Shown: one piece after another, positions 56,361-64,000 of the stretch | Position numbering within the stretch: position 1 is the first letter of the stretch | Layout: the number at the start of each line of letters is the position of its first letter | Assembly (NCBI GenBank): GCA_964464175.1 | Contig: CAYXFD010000002.1 | Location: 1 to 64,000 of the forward strand | DNA length: 64,000 nucleotides | DNA from: CAYXFD01 sp964464175 | Lineage (GTDB): Bacteria; Cloacimonadota; Cloacimonadia; Cloacimonadales; JAJBBL01 | Reading direction: 5' to 3' | Notes under the pieces: model-generated | The model's input: the letters and a program-made list of their open reading frames with translations, nothing else | Told to the model about the DNA's origin: nothing | The model's database searches: none | Position numbers and translations under genes: made by a program

Positions 56361-59300
56361 CTATCTTCTTCTCAAAACCGGAGCGGTTGCAGAAGCTCTT
56401 ACCCGGTAGAATTTCTTATCTCCGGTTACTGTTCCTGTCCATTCTTCATTACCGGTAAAGATACCGTCTCCGGTAACATCTGTATAACCTTCTTCATTGT
56501 AGGGATCATCACTGGCTTCGACGAGATAGCTATTGGCTCCGGTAACGCTATCCCAGGTAATAATGACATTGTCTCCGGATATCTGAATCTCGACATTAGC
56601 CGGGGGATCAAGGTCAACAATAGTTGATTCGATTCCCATAACTCTGATATTATCGAAACGGTTGTTACCTGTAGATTGTGTTCCGCCATCAAGTATGATT
56701 CTTATCTTAAAATCAGGATTATTATCTACTCCCGGAATAGCCGAGAAGTCAACCGACCTGGCTAACCAGCTGAAAGCAGCGGTAACGGTAAAGGTCTCCA
56801 GGGTAGTGAAATCAGTTCCGTTTGTGGAGTAAAGGATCTCCTGGGACATGAAACCGGAAGTTGTTGCCTGGGTTGCATAGGAGAAAATTATATCCTGATG
56901 CCCGGTAGTGGGCAGACTTAACTCAAAATACTCACCGTTATTGACCAATCCGGTATCGGGTCTTGGTACAAAGCTCTGTCCGCTGACCTCTCCGGGAACA
57001 CCGTTGATAGTGGTTCCTCCGTAAGAAATTGCTTCGGTGAAGGTATAAGCTATTTCACCGGTTCCTTCATCTGCTGGAATTGGTTGTACCCAGTTGCCGT
57101 CAACATCAAGGTTTTCGATATTAAAATTCCAATAATGAAGGAGAACACCGTCTGAGGAAGAAGTTACGTTTATCGTATTGGAATTCAAACTCAGTGTGCC
57201 GTCTGTGGCAACAGCTCTTACCCGGTAAAAATAATTAGTGTCGGAATCCAGGCCGGCAACGATATGATTGGTACCACTGACTACGATATTTTTGAAACCA
57301 TCGACAAATCCAGCGAAAATGGGAGAGGTTGAGACATCGAGTCTGTAGGAAACAGCTCCGGTGACTCCGTCCCAATTAGCAACGAAGCTATCCTCGGTAA
57401 TACTGGAAGCGGCTGTAGCTAACGGAGCATCCAGGGCAAGTTCACCCCAGATTAGTTCGACAAATTCCGGACGGTCAATGAAGGGATTACGGTTACCCTG
57501 GTAGCCATAAACCAGTTCATTTCTTTCAATTTCTCTGGCATCTACCGGATCTTCCAAATGCCACTGGATAAGGGTTGGCAATTGATCAACAGCCCCACGG
57601 CTAAAGTGATAGTTGTCCGAATAATAACGCACTGAGAAATAGAGGATACCTCTGGCGAGATTTCCCTTGAACTCATCGGCAACATCGAAAGCTCTTTCAA
57701 TGTCGGTATTATCACCAAGATAAGAGAGATAGCTTTCAGAACCCCAGATGGATAAGATGTCTGTGATGTAATCAAAAGGATGATTGGAGCGGGATTGGTT
57801 AGCGTCAATCCTTGCCGGATGAAGTGTGTGTAAATCACTTACTGCATAACTGATAGCTTCAGGACTAAGGTCTGCTTCATACCAGCTCTGGGCGTAAGTA
57901 TGTTCGGCACTGAAATCTGTTGGAGTGGACATCGTTCCTTCGGGATGAGCAACCCATTGACCTGTATAGATACAGCGAACCTGATCGTCAACATTATCGA
58001 TGAAAGCATGCATATTATACCGGGCGGCATCATAAGAGTAATCAATATGGTCGGCAGAAACAATATCGGTTAAACCTGACCAGAGAGCCATACCTGCCAA
58101 ACCTTCTACTGAGGTGTAATAGTCAGCATCGAGTGAGAAGTCTCTGAAACGGGAGCTGCCACCACCGGCTGTCATCTCAATCTTTATTCTTCCGGTTGCC
58201 ACGTTGAGAGTGTCGGTAAGATCAAGAGGTTTTGTGTAAGTTAAATAAGTACCGGTTAAAAGGTAGGTATCGACAGCATCATAAGATACTCCATCATCGG
58301 AAGAAACAAAGATGGTAAGAGTCTGTCCCAAATCTCCACCATAAGTCGTGGCATCGAAACCAATTTCAATGTTATCATGTTCGGTGAAGTCTATAGTGGG
58401 TGTTTCCAGATAACCGTTCGGGGAAATACGCAGATAACCACCTGTACCTGTTTCATTTTGAGCATCGGCGATAGTGAATCCTTGTAATATGGCAGTGTCA
58501 ATATCAGACTGAGTTCGGAAGGGATTAGAATAAGGTATGTCGAGTTCGGTAATTACGCTGCCGCTGACTGCAACTGCTATCTGGGCAGCTCCGCCGCCGC
58601 TGATGGTTACATCCCCTGAGTATTCACCTGCCGGAAGAGCAGCTATCAGATGTACCCAGATAACTGATGGACTTCCGTCATAGGAGGTCAGAGTAATATT
58701 TTCGGTAAAGGTGATATTATCTTCCGACACTCTGAACTGCGAGGGTGCGGTAACAGTGACGTCGCTTCCGTCAAGGAAGACACCTGTAAGCTCAAATGAT
58801 TGGGCATCAGAGGGACCAAAACCGAGGAAATAGTTCAGCCCTGTCAGGGACGGGGTATCGGTTTCCAAAAGAGCATTAGTCGGTTCTTCAGTATCAACGG
58901 TTACTTCTCCGATACCGATCTGCTTACTGCTGCCTAACGATTCACCTCTATCTGAAGACCAGCTAATGGTAAAGATCTCGTTATTTTCGATATTCAATCC
59001 TTGAAGTAAAACTGATTTCGTTTCATCAACACCTGAGGCAGTAGAATAGAAGAGTTCGGGAATCTCTGTTTCGTTGAGTTTTACCGTCCATTCCGGGACA
59101 CGTGTTTCTCCAATCCTCTCGACCATACCGAGATACGAGATATAAAGATCTTCGATCGTGCTTCCCGTATCATTGAGCAGGGTCAGAGTTGCGGTAAAGA
59201 TTCCGGTTCCCGAGGTATGCTGGAAACCTAAGACACTGGCATTTCCTCTCAATCCTCCGGATGTTCCTGTTCCCCAGTCTCCTCCATAAGTCTCATTGGT

Positions 59301-62300
59301 AACAGACCAGTCATCCGGAAGAGTTTCGAAGCTGACAAAGCCGGCAAAATCTTCGAAATAAGGTAATCCGGCAGGTGAGGGAACAACTTCGCCGCTCACA
59401 TTAACTGTTTTTCCTGCTGCTCCGCCGCCGCTGATGCTAACATTGCCTGAATAGTCACCAACTGCAAGAGCATCGGTTAACTGAACCCAAATGTCTGTAG
59501 CTGCTCCGTCGAATGCTGTCAAGGTCAGGCCTGAACTAAAAGTGATGTTATCAATGGAAACTTCAAAGTCGGTTGGTGCTGTAATCGTTACATCGGTGTT
59601 GTCAAGGTTGGTGCCGGATACTTCAAATGATTGTGAAGTGGATGGTCCTGAACCTAATACATACATAAATCCGGACAGAACTTCAGGATTAACTGTCAGT
59701 ATCGGAGCGGTTGCTTCAAAAATACTGATATCATCAACTCTCCAGGAGGTAGGACTGTCCGTAGAATAGTATTTAAAGGCGAGAAAAACACTATCAGCTA
59801 AAATAGCAGAAAGGTCAAGAATCCCTGAGGAGGTTTCGATTTGGATAGAACCGACTGCTCCTGCCGGAGGCTGGTTAAAAGCCAGCTCATTCCAAACGAC
59901 ACCCGCTGCATAAGGATCTCCCAAACCCTGATAATTAGTCGAATAATAAAGCTTCAGGTAGTTGTTGGCATCAATAGTTCCATATTGGGCATAATTGGTA
60001 AAGCTCATTTCAACGTCGGTATAATCATTGAAATTGATGCCGGGAAGTATCAGCCAGTGTTCTTCCGTAGCTTCTCCATTGAAACCGTTACATCTGGCTG
60101 AACCTGAAGTATGATGCCAGGGGTTAGAACCGGTAACCGTGTAATCATAACAGTCACCGAGATCAGTATCAAAAGTTTCTTCATAAGGAAGAGTTGTAGT
60201 AGCCGGCTCAAGTAAGGTATAGGTCGCCGATGTCACCGGACTGTCAGTCATCTCAGCTTTCAAAGCGTAAGCCCAGATAGTGGTTGTTTCGGTAATCAAA
60301 AGTCCGGTGGTATAATCTGTCCAGGGTCCTGTCTCTGAGTCGAAACTATATCTGACGGTAGCACCATCGGTTGTTGTTTCGATTTCGACCGTAGGGGGTA
60401 TTTCGTAACTTCCGGCAGGAGGATCAAAAGTAGGAGTTGCAACCATATTTGCTACGATATAATCAGTTATTTGAATATCGTCTATATTCAATCTTCTATT
60501 ACTTGATGTATTCCCGTCCGCAGTAGCCCGCAGTATTCTTATTCTTACATTTCCGGCTACATCTACGGTTTCTGAGAATTGCTGGACATCATCAGTGGCT
60601 GGAGCTGTAAAATCGGTTCCTATTTGTACCCAGGTATCTCCATTATTGACACTATATTCAACTTTCCAGTCAACTTGCGGATCACCCCCGTATCTACGAT
60701 AATAAAAAGAAACGGTCCCTATTCCGTTGGGTTTATTTTCAAGCATAGTCATAGCTGAAGCTTCATATCCTCTTAACCGTGCTGAAGTGGTATCATTGTA
60801 CCAGTCAGAATGCGCCGGATTAGAAGTCATTGCCTCTGTCATATCCCAGTTAAGACCGCTTAGATTTATCGTTCCGGAAGCATAACTTGCTTTCGTTTCT
60901 CCAGTTCCTTCAAAATCGACAAAATAACCGGGAAGCGGAGGAGGTGTTACACTGCCGCTTACAGTAACAGTTTTACTGTCACTGCCGCCGGTGTTGGTGA
61001 TATCTTGACTATCATACGTTCCCTCAAGAAGGTCTTCTTTCAGGCGAACGTAAATAGTTGTTGCCGTTAATTCATCTCCTGTATAGGGAACCTGCACAGA
61101 GGGATAGAAGTTAGTATCATCGGTAGAAACTTCGAAATAGAGATTACCGCTAACGGTAATCTCATCATCTGCGGGATCAAGGTTGACACCGGAGAGGGTA
61201 TAATTCTGAGAAGCAGAGGGACCGGTACCTTCCGGATAGGAGAATCCGCTCAAAGAGGTCGGGAATACGGTAAGGAACGGATTCAATGCTTCGTAAATGT
61301 TTATATCATCAACTCTCCATCTCGTTGGGAGGCCGTTGGAGTAATACTTGAAAGCCAGATTTACCGAATCACCTGAGACAGCAGACAAATCGAGAATTCC
61401 GGAAGCGGTTTCAATTTCTGTGCTCCCTACCGGACCGGAAGCCGGTTGGTTAAAGGCTAATTCTGACCAGGTTACTCCTGTTTCATAGGGATTACCAATA
61501 CCTTCATAATTAGTAGAATAAAACAGTTTTAAATAATTATCGGCATCAATATCACCAAACCGGGCGTAATTGGTAAAAGTCATAATAACATCGGTATAGT
61601 CATTGAAATTGATAGCGGGCAGGACAAGCCAATGTTCTTCCGGAAAATCTCCCTCATGGGCATTGGCAGTAGCTGAGCTTGTCCAATGATACCAGGGGTT
61701 AGAACCACTTACTGTAAAGTTATAAGTATCACCCAGATCGGTATCAAAGGTCTCACTATAAGGGAGGATTGCAGTAGCAGGATCGCTGACAGTGTAGCTT
61801 TGCTCGGAAGAAAAGGCAGAATCTTCATTAACATCTTCAGCATAAATCACGTAATATACTGTAGTTCCGTCTGTTTGAACAGGAATATCGGTATCGGTGG
61901 TGTAAGTACCGCTGCGGGTATCGAGAGACATAGTGATAAAATTCGGATAAAAACCTGTCGTAGTGCCCCATTGTAATCTTACAAAATCGATGGCAGCACT
62001 TCCTTCATTAACATCCGCAGAAACAGAGACGGTTGTTGAGGAAGAAATATCAGATTCAGGTGTCTGAACAATGTTGGTAATTGCTAAACCGGTTATAACG
62101 AGATCTCCCGTTAAAAGAACATCTCGTAATCTTTTTGCGGAAGGACTATTTGTTCTTATCCAGCGGATTATAACTTCGTCACCGCTTACAGTTATTGTCG
62201 TTGGGCCTGAAGTCATGTAGGTAGAACTTGTCGGTGTCGGAGAATCAAAAGTTTGAGCAGTCCAGGAGAGTCCGCCATCATCAGAAATTTCGACAGTTAG

Positions 62301-62573
62301 TGGTCCATTATCTCCCGATCCATACTTAGCTACATCAAAAATCAATTGTACATTTTCATAATCCGTCAAATCAAGGATTGGTGTTTGCAACCAGGCGTCT
62401 ATACTGGTAAACCAGGCATAGCCGCCAGCACCAGTTTGCCAGGTTATGGCATTATCAGACCAACCGACAGGGCAAGCACCAGCTCTGAGTGTTTCATTAA
62501 GAATCTCAGTTTGAGCCCACAAAAACCCCGTTAGTAACAAGGCAGTTAAAACTAACAAAAAAGTCCTTTTCAT
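56361..62573 (-). CDS. Giant secreted protein with endonuclease I domain
   Basis: 2070 residues. Signal peptide 1-20. A choice-of-anchor-J-like domain (about 24-165) is followed by two near-identical jelly-roll-type domains (about 270-430 and 795-955) sharing long runs such as FNDYTDV and STNY. Three beta-sandwich repeats (about 433-542, 958-1064, 1236-1341) and a chitobiase-like beta domain (709-787) lie between. Residues about 1480-1712 form an endonuclease I (EndA/Dns) domain with AEHTYAQSW, SDLHTLHPARIDANQSRSN and NPFIDRPEF; the probable catalytic His is 1558. A fibronectin-type domain (about 1713-1805), a further beta domain and a final one end in APVLRRR; no type A sorting motif is seen. 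Likely role: extracellular DNA digestion (inference). Confidence 0.92.
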   Translation of the reverse strand: MKRTFLLVLTALLLTGFLWAQTEILNETLRAGACPVGWSDNAITWQTGAGGYAWFTSIDAWLQTPILDLTDYENVQLIFDVAKYGSGDNGPLTVEISDDGGLSWTAQTFDSPTPTSSTYMTSGPTTITVSGDEVIIRWIRTNSPSAKRLRDVLLTGDLVITGLAITNIVQTPESDISSSTTVSVSADVNEGSAAIDFVRLQWGTTTGFYPNFITMSLDTRSGTYTTDTDIPVQTDGTTVYYVIYAEDVNEDSAFSSEQSYTVSDPATAILPYSETFDTDLGDTYNFTVSGSNPWYHWTSSATANAHEGDFPEEHWLVLPAINFNDYTDVIMTFTNYARFGDIDADNYLKLFYSTNYEGIGNPYETGVTWSELAFNQPASGPVGSTEIETASGILDLSAVSGDSVNLAFKYYSNGLPTRWRVDDINIYEALNPFLTVFPTSLSGFSYPEGTGPSASQNYTLSGVNLDPADDEITVSGNLYFEVSTDDTNFYPSVQVPYTGDELTATTIYVRLKEDLLEGTYDSQDITNTGGSDSKTVTVSGSVTPPPLPGYFVDFEGTGETKASYASGTINLSGLNWDMTEAMTSNPAHSDWYNDTTSARLRGYEASAMTMLENKPNGIGTVSFYYRRYGGDPQVDWKVEYSVNNGDTWVQIGTDFTAPATDDVQQFSETVDVAGNVRIRILRATADGNTSSNRRLNIDDIQITDYIVANMVATPTFDPPAGSYEIPPTVEIETTTDGATVRYSFDSETGPWTDYTTGLLITETTTIWAYALKAEMTDSPVTSATYTLLEPATTTLPYEETFDTDLGDCYDYTVTGSNPWHHTSGSARCNGFNGEATEEHWLILPGINFNDYTDVEMSFTNYAQYGTIDANNYLKLYYSTNYQGLGDPYAAGVVWNELAFNQPPAGAVGSIQIETSSGILDLSAILADSVFLAFKYYSTDSPTSWRVDDISIFEATAPILTVNPEVLSGFMYVLGSGPSTSQSFEVSGTNLDNTDVTITAPTDFEVSIDNITFSSGLTLTAFDGAATDIWVQLTDALAVGDYSGNVSISGGGAAGKTVNVSGEVVPSPAGLPYFEDFAGFVSFETLPDDWSVTNETYGGDWGTGTSGGLRGNASVLGFQHTSGTGIFTATLTLLNDTGSTIEDLYISYLGMVERIGETRVPEWTVKLNETEIPELFYSTASGVDETKSVLLQGLNIENNEIFTISWSSDRGESLGSSKQIGIGEVTVDTEEPTNALLETDTPSLTGLNYFLGFGPSDAQSFELTGVFLDGSDVTVTAPSQFRVSEDNITFTENITLTSYDGSPSVIWVHLIAALPAGEYSGDVTISGGGAAQIAVAVSGSVITELDIPYSNPFRTQSDIDTAILQGFTIADAQNETGTGGYLRISPNGYLETPTIDFTEHDNIEIGFDATTYGGDLGQTLTIFVSSDDGVSYDAVDTYLLTGTYLTYTKPLDLTDTLNVATGRIKIEMTAGGGSSRFRDFSLDADYYTSVEGLAGMALWSGLTDIVSADHIDYSYDAARYNMHAFIDNVDDQVRCIYTGQWVAHPEGTMSTPTDFSAEHTYAQSWYEADLSPEAISYAVSDLHTLHPARIDANQSRSNHPFDYITDILSIWGSESYLSYLGDNTDIERAFDVADEFKGNLARGILYFSVRYYSDNYHFSRGAVDQLPTLIQWHLEDPVDAREIERNELVYGYQGNRNPFIDRPEFVELIWGELALDAPLATAASSITEDSFVANWDGVTGAVSYRLDVSTSPIFAGFVDGFKNIVVSGTNHIVAGLDSDTNYFYRVRAVATDGTLSLNSNTINVTSSSDGVLLHYWNFNIENLDVDGNWVQPIPADEGTGEIAYTFTEAISYGGTTINGVPGEVSGQSFVPRPDTGLVNNGEYFELSLPTTGHQDIIFSYATQATTSGFMSQEILYSTNGTDFTTLETFTVTAAFSWLARSVDFSAIPGVDNNPDFKIRIILDGGTQSTGNNRFDNIRVMGIESTIVDLDPPANVEIQISGDNVIITWDSVTGANSYLVEASDDPYNEEGYTDVTGDGIFTGNEEWTGTVTGDKKFYRVRASATAPVLRRR

Positions 62574-62574
62574 G

Positions 62575-62751
62575 TTAAACCTCCAAATGTATTTTGTATT
62601 GTAAATTATCTGACAGCTGCGCGTCAGGGATTATGGGAATAGGTTGCTGCGAATCAAAGAGGTTAGGCATCCTATTGATAATAAACAGGTCTTGTAATAA
62701 ATTACTTCCTTTGCGGAGCAGTATCCACATAGAGAAGGATAAAATATTCAT
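62575..62751 (-). CDS. Possible small ORF coupled to the nuclease gene
   Basis: A 58-codon frame starting MNILSFSMWILLRKG, with AAAGGAGAG at good spacing before its ATG. Its TAA stop lies one base before the ATG of the 2070-residue protein gene. It lies in the transcribed leader of the predicted promoter at 62788-62817. No family is recognised and composition is not clearly protein-like. It may be a leader peptide, or chance. Confidence 0.35.
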   Translation of the reverse strand: MNILSFSMWILLRKGSNLLQDLFIINRMPNLFDSQQPIPIIPDAQLSDNLQYKIHLEV

Positions 62752-62787
62752 GTATCTCTCTCCTTTAACGACATACAATATCTACAC

Positions 62788-62817
62788 TAAATAATTAATT
62801 TTCCGTTAAGAAGTCAA
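62788..62817 (-). promoter_or_regulatory. Candidate promoter of the nuclease gene
   Basis: TTGACT (plus 62812-62817), an 18-bp spacer and TATTTA (plus 62788-62793). The leader to the ATG at 62573 is about 210 nt and includes the small frame at 62575-62751. Confidence 0.5.
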
Positions 62818-63032
62818 GGTTTATTTATCCTCTGATTAGTTTTCTCCGAAGGCAAAGCCTACTCGATTGTTTAAGCTATTTGGAGCAGCAATTGAACCGG
62901 ATCAATTGTCGGTAAAAAACCACGGTTTTTTGAGTCATCCTGTCAGGTTTTAAGCAGCGCACGTACTCTGATAAACGTAGTTATCACGTTAACAACTTCA
63001 AAAAAAGAAATCGGGAGTCTTGCTGCTGCCCT
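62818..63032. other. Intergenic spacer
   Basis: Between two minus-strand secreted-protein genes. It contains a short palindrome of six As, CC-AC-GG and six Ts at 62914-62931, which might act as a weak terminator for the gene ending at 63033. Nothing else is recognised. Confidence 0.35.
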
Positions 63033-64000
63033 TTATTTTAATAGCAACGCTTTTCTGGTCTCCCTGAAATTTCCAGCCCGGAGATCATAAAAGTATATTC
63101 CGGAACCAACAGGTCTGTTGTTGTTATTTGTTCCCTGCCACTGAATATTATGGTCTCCTGCCGGCAAGGTGTCTTCTACGAGGTTGGCAACGAGTTCTCC
63201 CTTGATATTGTAGATATTTAGGACAACCTTTTCTTGCACCGGCAGAGAGAAGGAAATATTGGTTACAGGGTTGAAGGGATTAGGATAATTCTGCCTCAAT
63301 GAGTAAGATTGGGGGAGTAGAGGGATATCGTCCAAACTGTTGCTTGAATCTCCGGTATTGACAATATTAGAAGTGGCACTTTCTCCTTCCGGGTAAACTG
63401 CCACTATAAAATAGCTGTATAAACTCTGGGAAACGGGAAGTAAATCGGTATAGTAGAGTTCCTCGGTTGTACCTATCTGCTGAAAGAAACCGCTGTCCTT
63501 TTGTCGATAGATGACGAATGTGACTGATTCATCCAAGGTCTGTCTCTTCTCTCCTCTTCTCACTGTTTCAAAACCTTGAGGTGATTCATTTCTGCTGGAG
63601 GGGATAAGGGGTTCATATTGCCAGGAAAGATCAACAGTAATGTTATTATCATGTAAGATGAATTCCAGATTAGTAGGAGGGGTAAGAAACTGTAGAGAGA
63701 AGTCAATTCCGGTTGTATTGGTCAACTCTTCAACAGTTAACTCGTAAGACAAATCAGAAAAGTGATGAGGTAAGGAAGCTGAAATATCATAGGTACCGGG
63801 GGGGAGAACCAGATCATAATTCCCGTTATTATCAGGTTTTACAGCATAATCTCCGGCGGTGATGATCGTAGTATCAACCGGATAAGGGCTCTGGATGAGG
63901 TCAATGTTTCCGGAGATAACAGCTGATAAGCTGTTTATCCCGTTAAGATGAAATTCATTAATAAGCCAACCCGGCTCATTTACCCATGGTCCTGAACCGA
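63033..64000 (-). CDS. Secreted protein with type A sorting domain, C-terminal part (cut by window edge)
   Basis: The frame is open from the window's end to the stop at 63033, so the start lies outside. Near its beginning it reads EPGWLINEFHLNG, then a carboxypeptidase-regulatory-like beta domain (GNIDLIQSPYPVD, YDLVLPPGTYDI). A fibronectin-type domain and the type A sorting domain follow (LRQNYPNPFNPVTNISFSL, VGSGIYFYDLRAG, final LLLK). A TTG at 63752 is in frame but is only an internal codon. The catalytic or binding part must be in the missing N-terminal portion; a role cannot be assigned. Confidence 0.88.
   Translation of the reverse strand, partial: GSGPWVNEPGWLINEFHLNGINSLSAVISGNIDLIQSPYPVDTTIITAGDYAVKPDNNGNYDLVLPPGTYDISASLPHHFSDLSYELTVEELTNTTGIDFSLQFLTPPTNLEFILHDNNITVDLSWQYEPLIPSSRNESPQGFETVRRGEKRQTLDESVTFVIYRQKDSGFFQQIGTTEELYYTDLLPVSQSLYSYFIVAVYPEGESATSNIVNTGDSSNSLDDIPLLPQSYSLRQNYPNPFNPVTNISFSLPVQEKVVLNIYNIKGELVANLVEDTLPAGDHNIQWQGTNNNNRPVGSGIYFYDLRAGNFRETRKALLLK

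Noticed and set aside
59491..60101. Plus-strand frames inside the 2070-residue gene
   Set aside because: Antisense to repeated beta-domain coding sequence and lacking start signals.
59709..61766. DNA direct repeats as a mobile element
   Set aside because: The similarity is between two protein domains within one gene, with diverged codons, and is better explained by internal domain duplication.

Overview
The window looks like a chromosomal segment of a fermentative, diderm, probably syntrophic bacterium of the Candidatus Cloacimonadota type. The evidence is: large secreted proteins ending in Bacteroidetes/Cloacimonadota-style type A (Por/T9SS) sorting domains (NYPNPFNP motif), a Cys-type NAD-linked formate dehydrogenase with NuoE/NuoF subunits, an anaerobic PyrD-PyrK dihydroorotate dehydrogenase, and meso-diaminopimelate peptidoglycan genes. 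The taxonomic call is inference; the 23S fragment (1-948) could settle it.

Layout. 1-1190: 3' end of a 23S rRNA gene and a 5S rRNA gene on the plus strand. 1208-18438: an almost textbook division and cell wall (dcw) cluster on the minus strand, read mraZ, rsmH, ftsL, ftsI (with PASTA domains), a murE-murF gene fusion, mraY, murD, ftsW, murG, murC, ftsQ, ftsA, ftsZ, ending in a strong terminator facing the rRNA genes. murB and ddl are not in it. 18841-20002: a DSD1/D-threonine-aldolase-like PLP enzyme. 20222-21158: a lipoprotein of unknown function. 21179-31953: a ten-gene minus-strand cluster. Its upstream half is regulatory or sensory (two DRTGG proteins, a stand-alone HATPase, a [FeFe]-hydrogenase-like protein with degraded active-site ligands, a PHP phosphoesterase). 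Its downstream half is catalytic (NuoE, a second HATPase, two NuoF paralogues, a formate dehydrogenase catalytic subunit). 32034-34635: a HAD phosphatase and, divergently, a TPR protein ending in a histidine-kinase phosphoacceptor helix without an ATPase domain. 34778-36769: htpG with a strong promoter and a CIRCE-like element.

36881-43749: two secreted proteins, one an M6-type metalloprotease with seven FG-GAP-like repeats, the other of unknown function. 43848-43924: an unexplained long hairpin. 44046-44123: tRNA-Asp. 44315-48046: hslO (Hsp33), a ZIP metal transporter and an SLC13/RCK permease. 48490-50283: an orphan two-domain ABC permease. 50388-55659: pyrimidine genes pyrB-pyrC-pyrK-pyrD-pyrR-pyrF on the minus strand. 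Their leader holds what appears to be a PyrR-binding RNA hairpin and a sequence able to mask the pyrB ribosome-binding site. 56091-56152: a 62-bp nested palindrome. 56361-62573: a 2070-residue secreted multidomain protein with an endonuclease I domain. 63033-64000: the C-terminal part of another type A sorted protein, cut by the window edge.

No CRISPR array, transposase, integrase or prophage gene was seen. Most genes start after a clear GGAGG-like site, and several promoters fit TTGACA-N16/17-TATnnT. The points I find most worth following are the pyr leader, the sensory/catalytic formate dehydrogenase cluster with its two degenerate paralogues, the separation of HATPase and phosphoacceptor modules, and the two unexplained palindromic structures.
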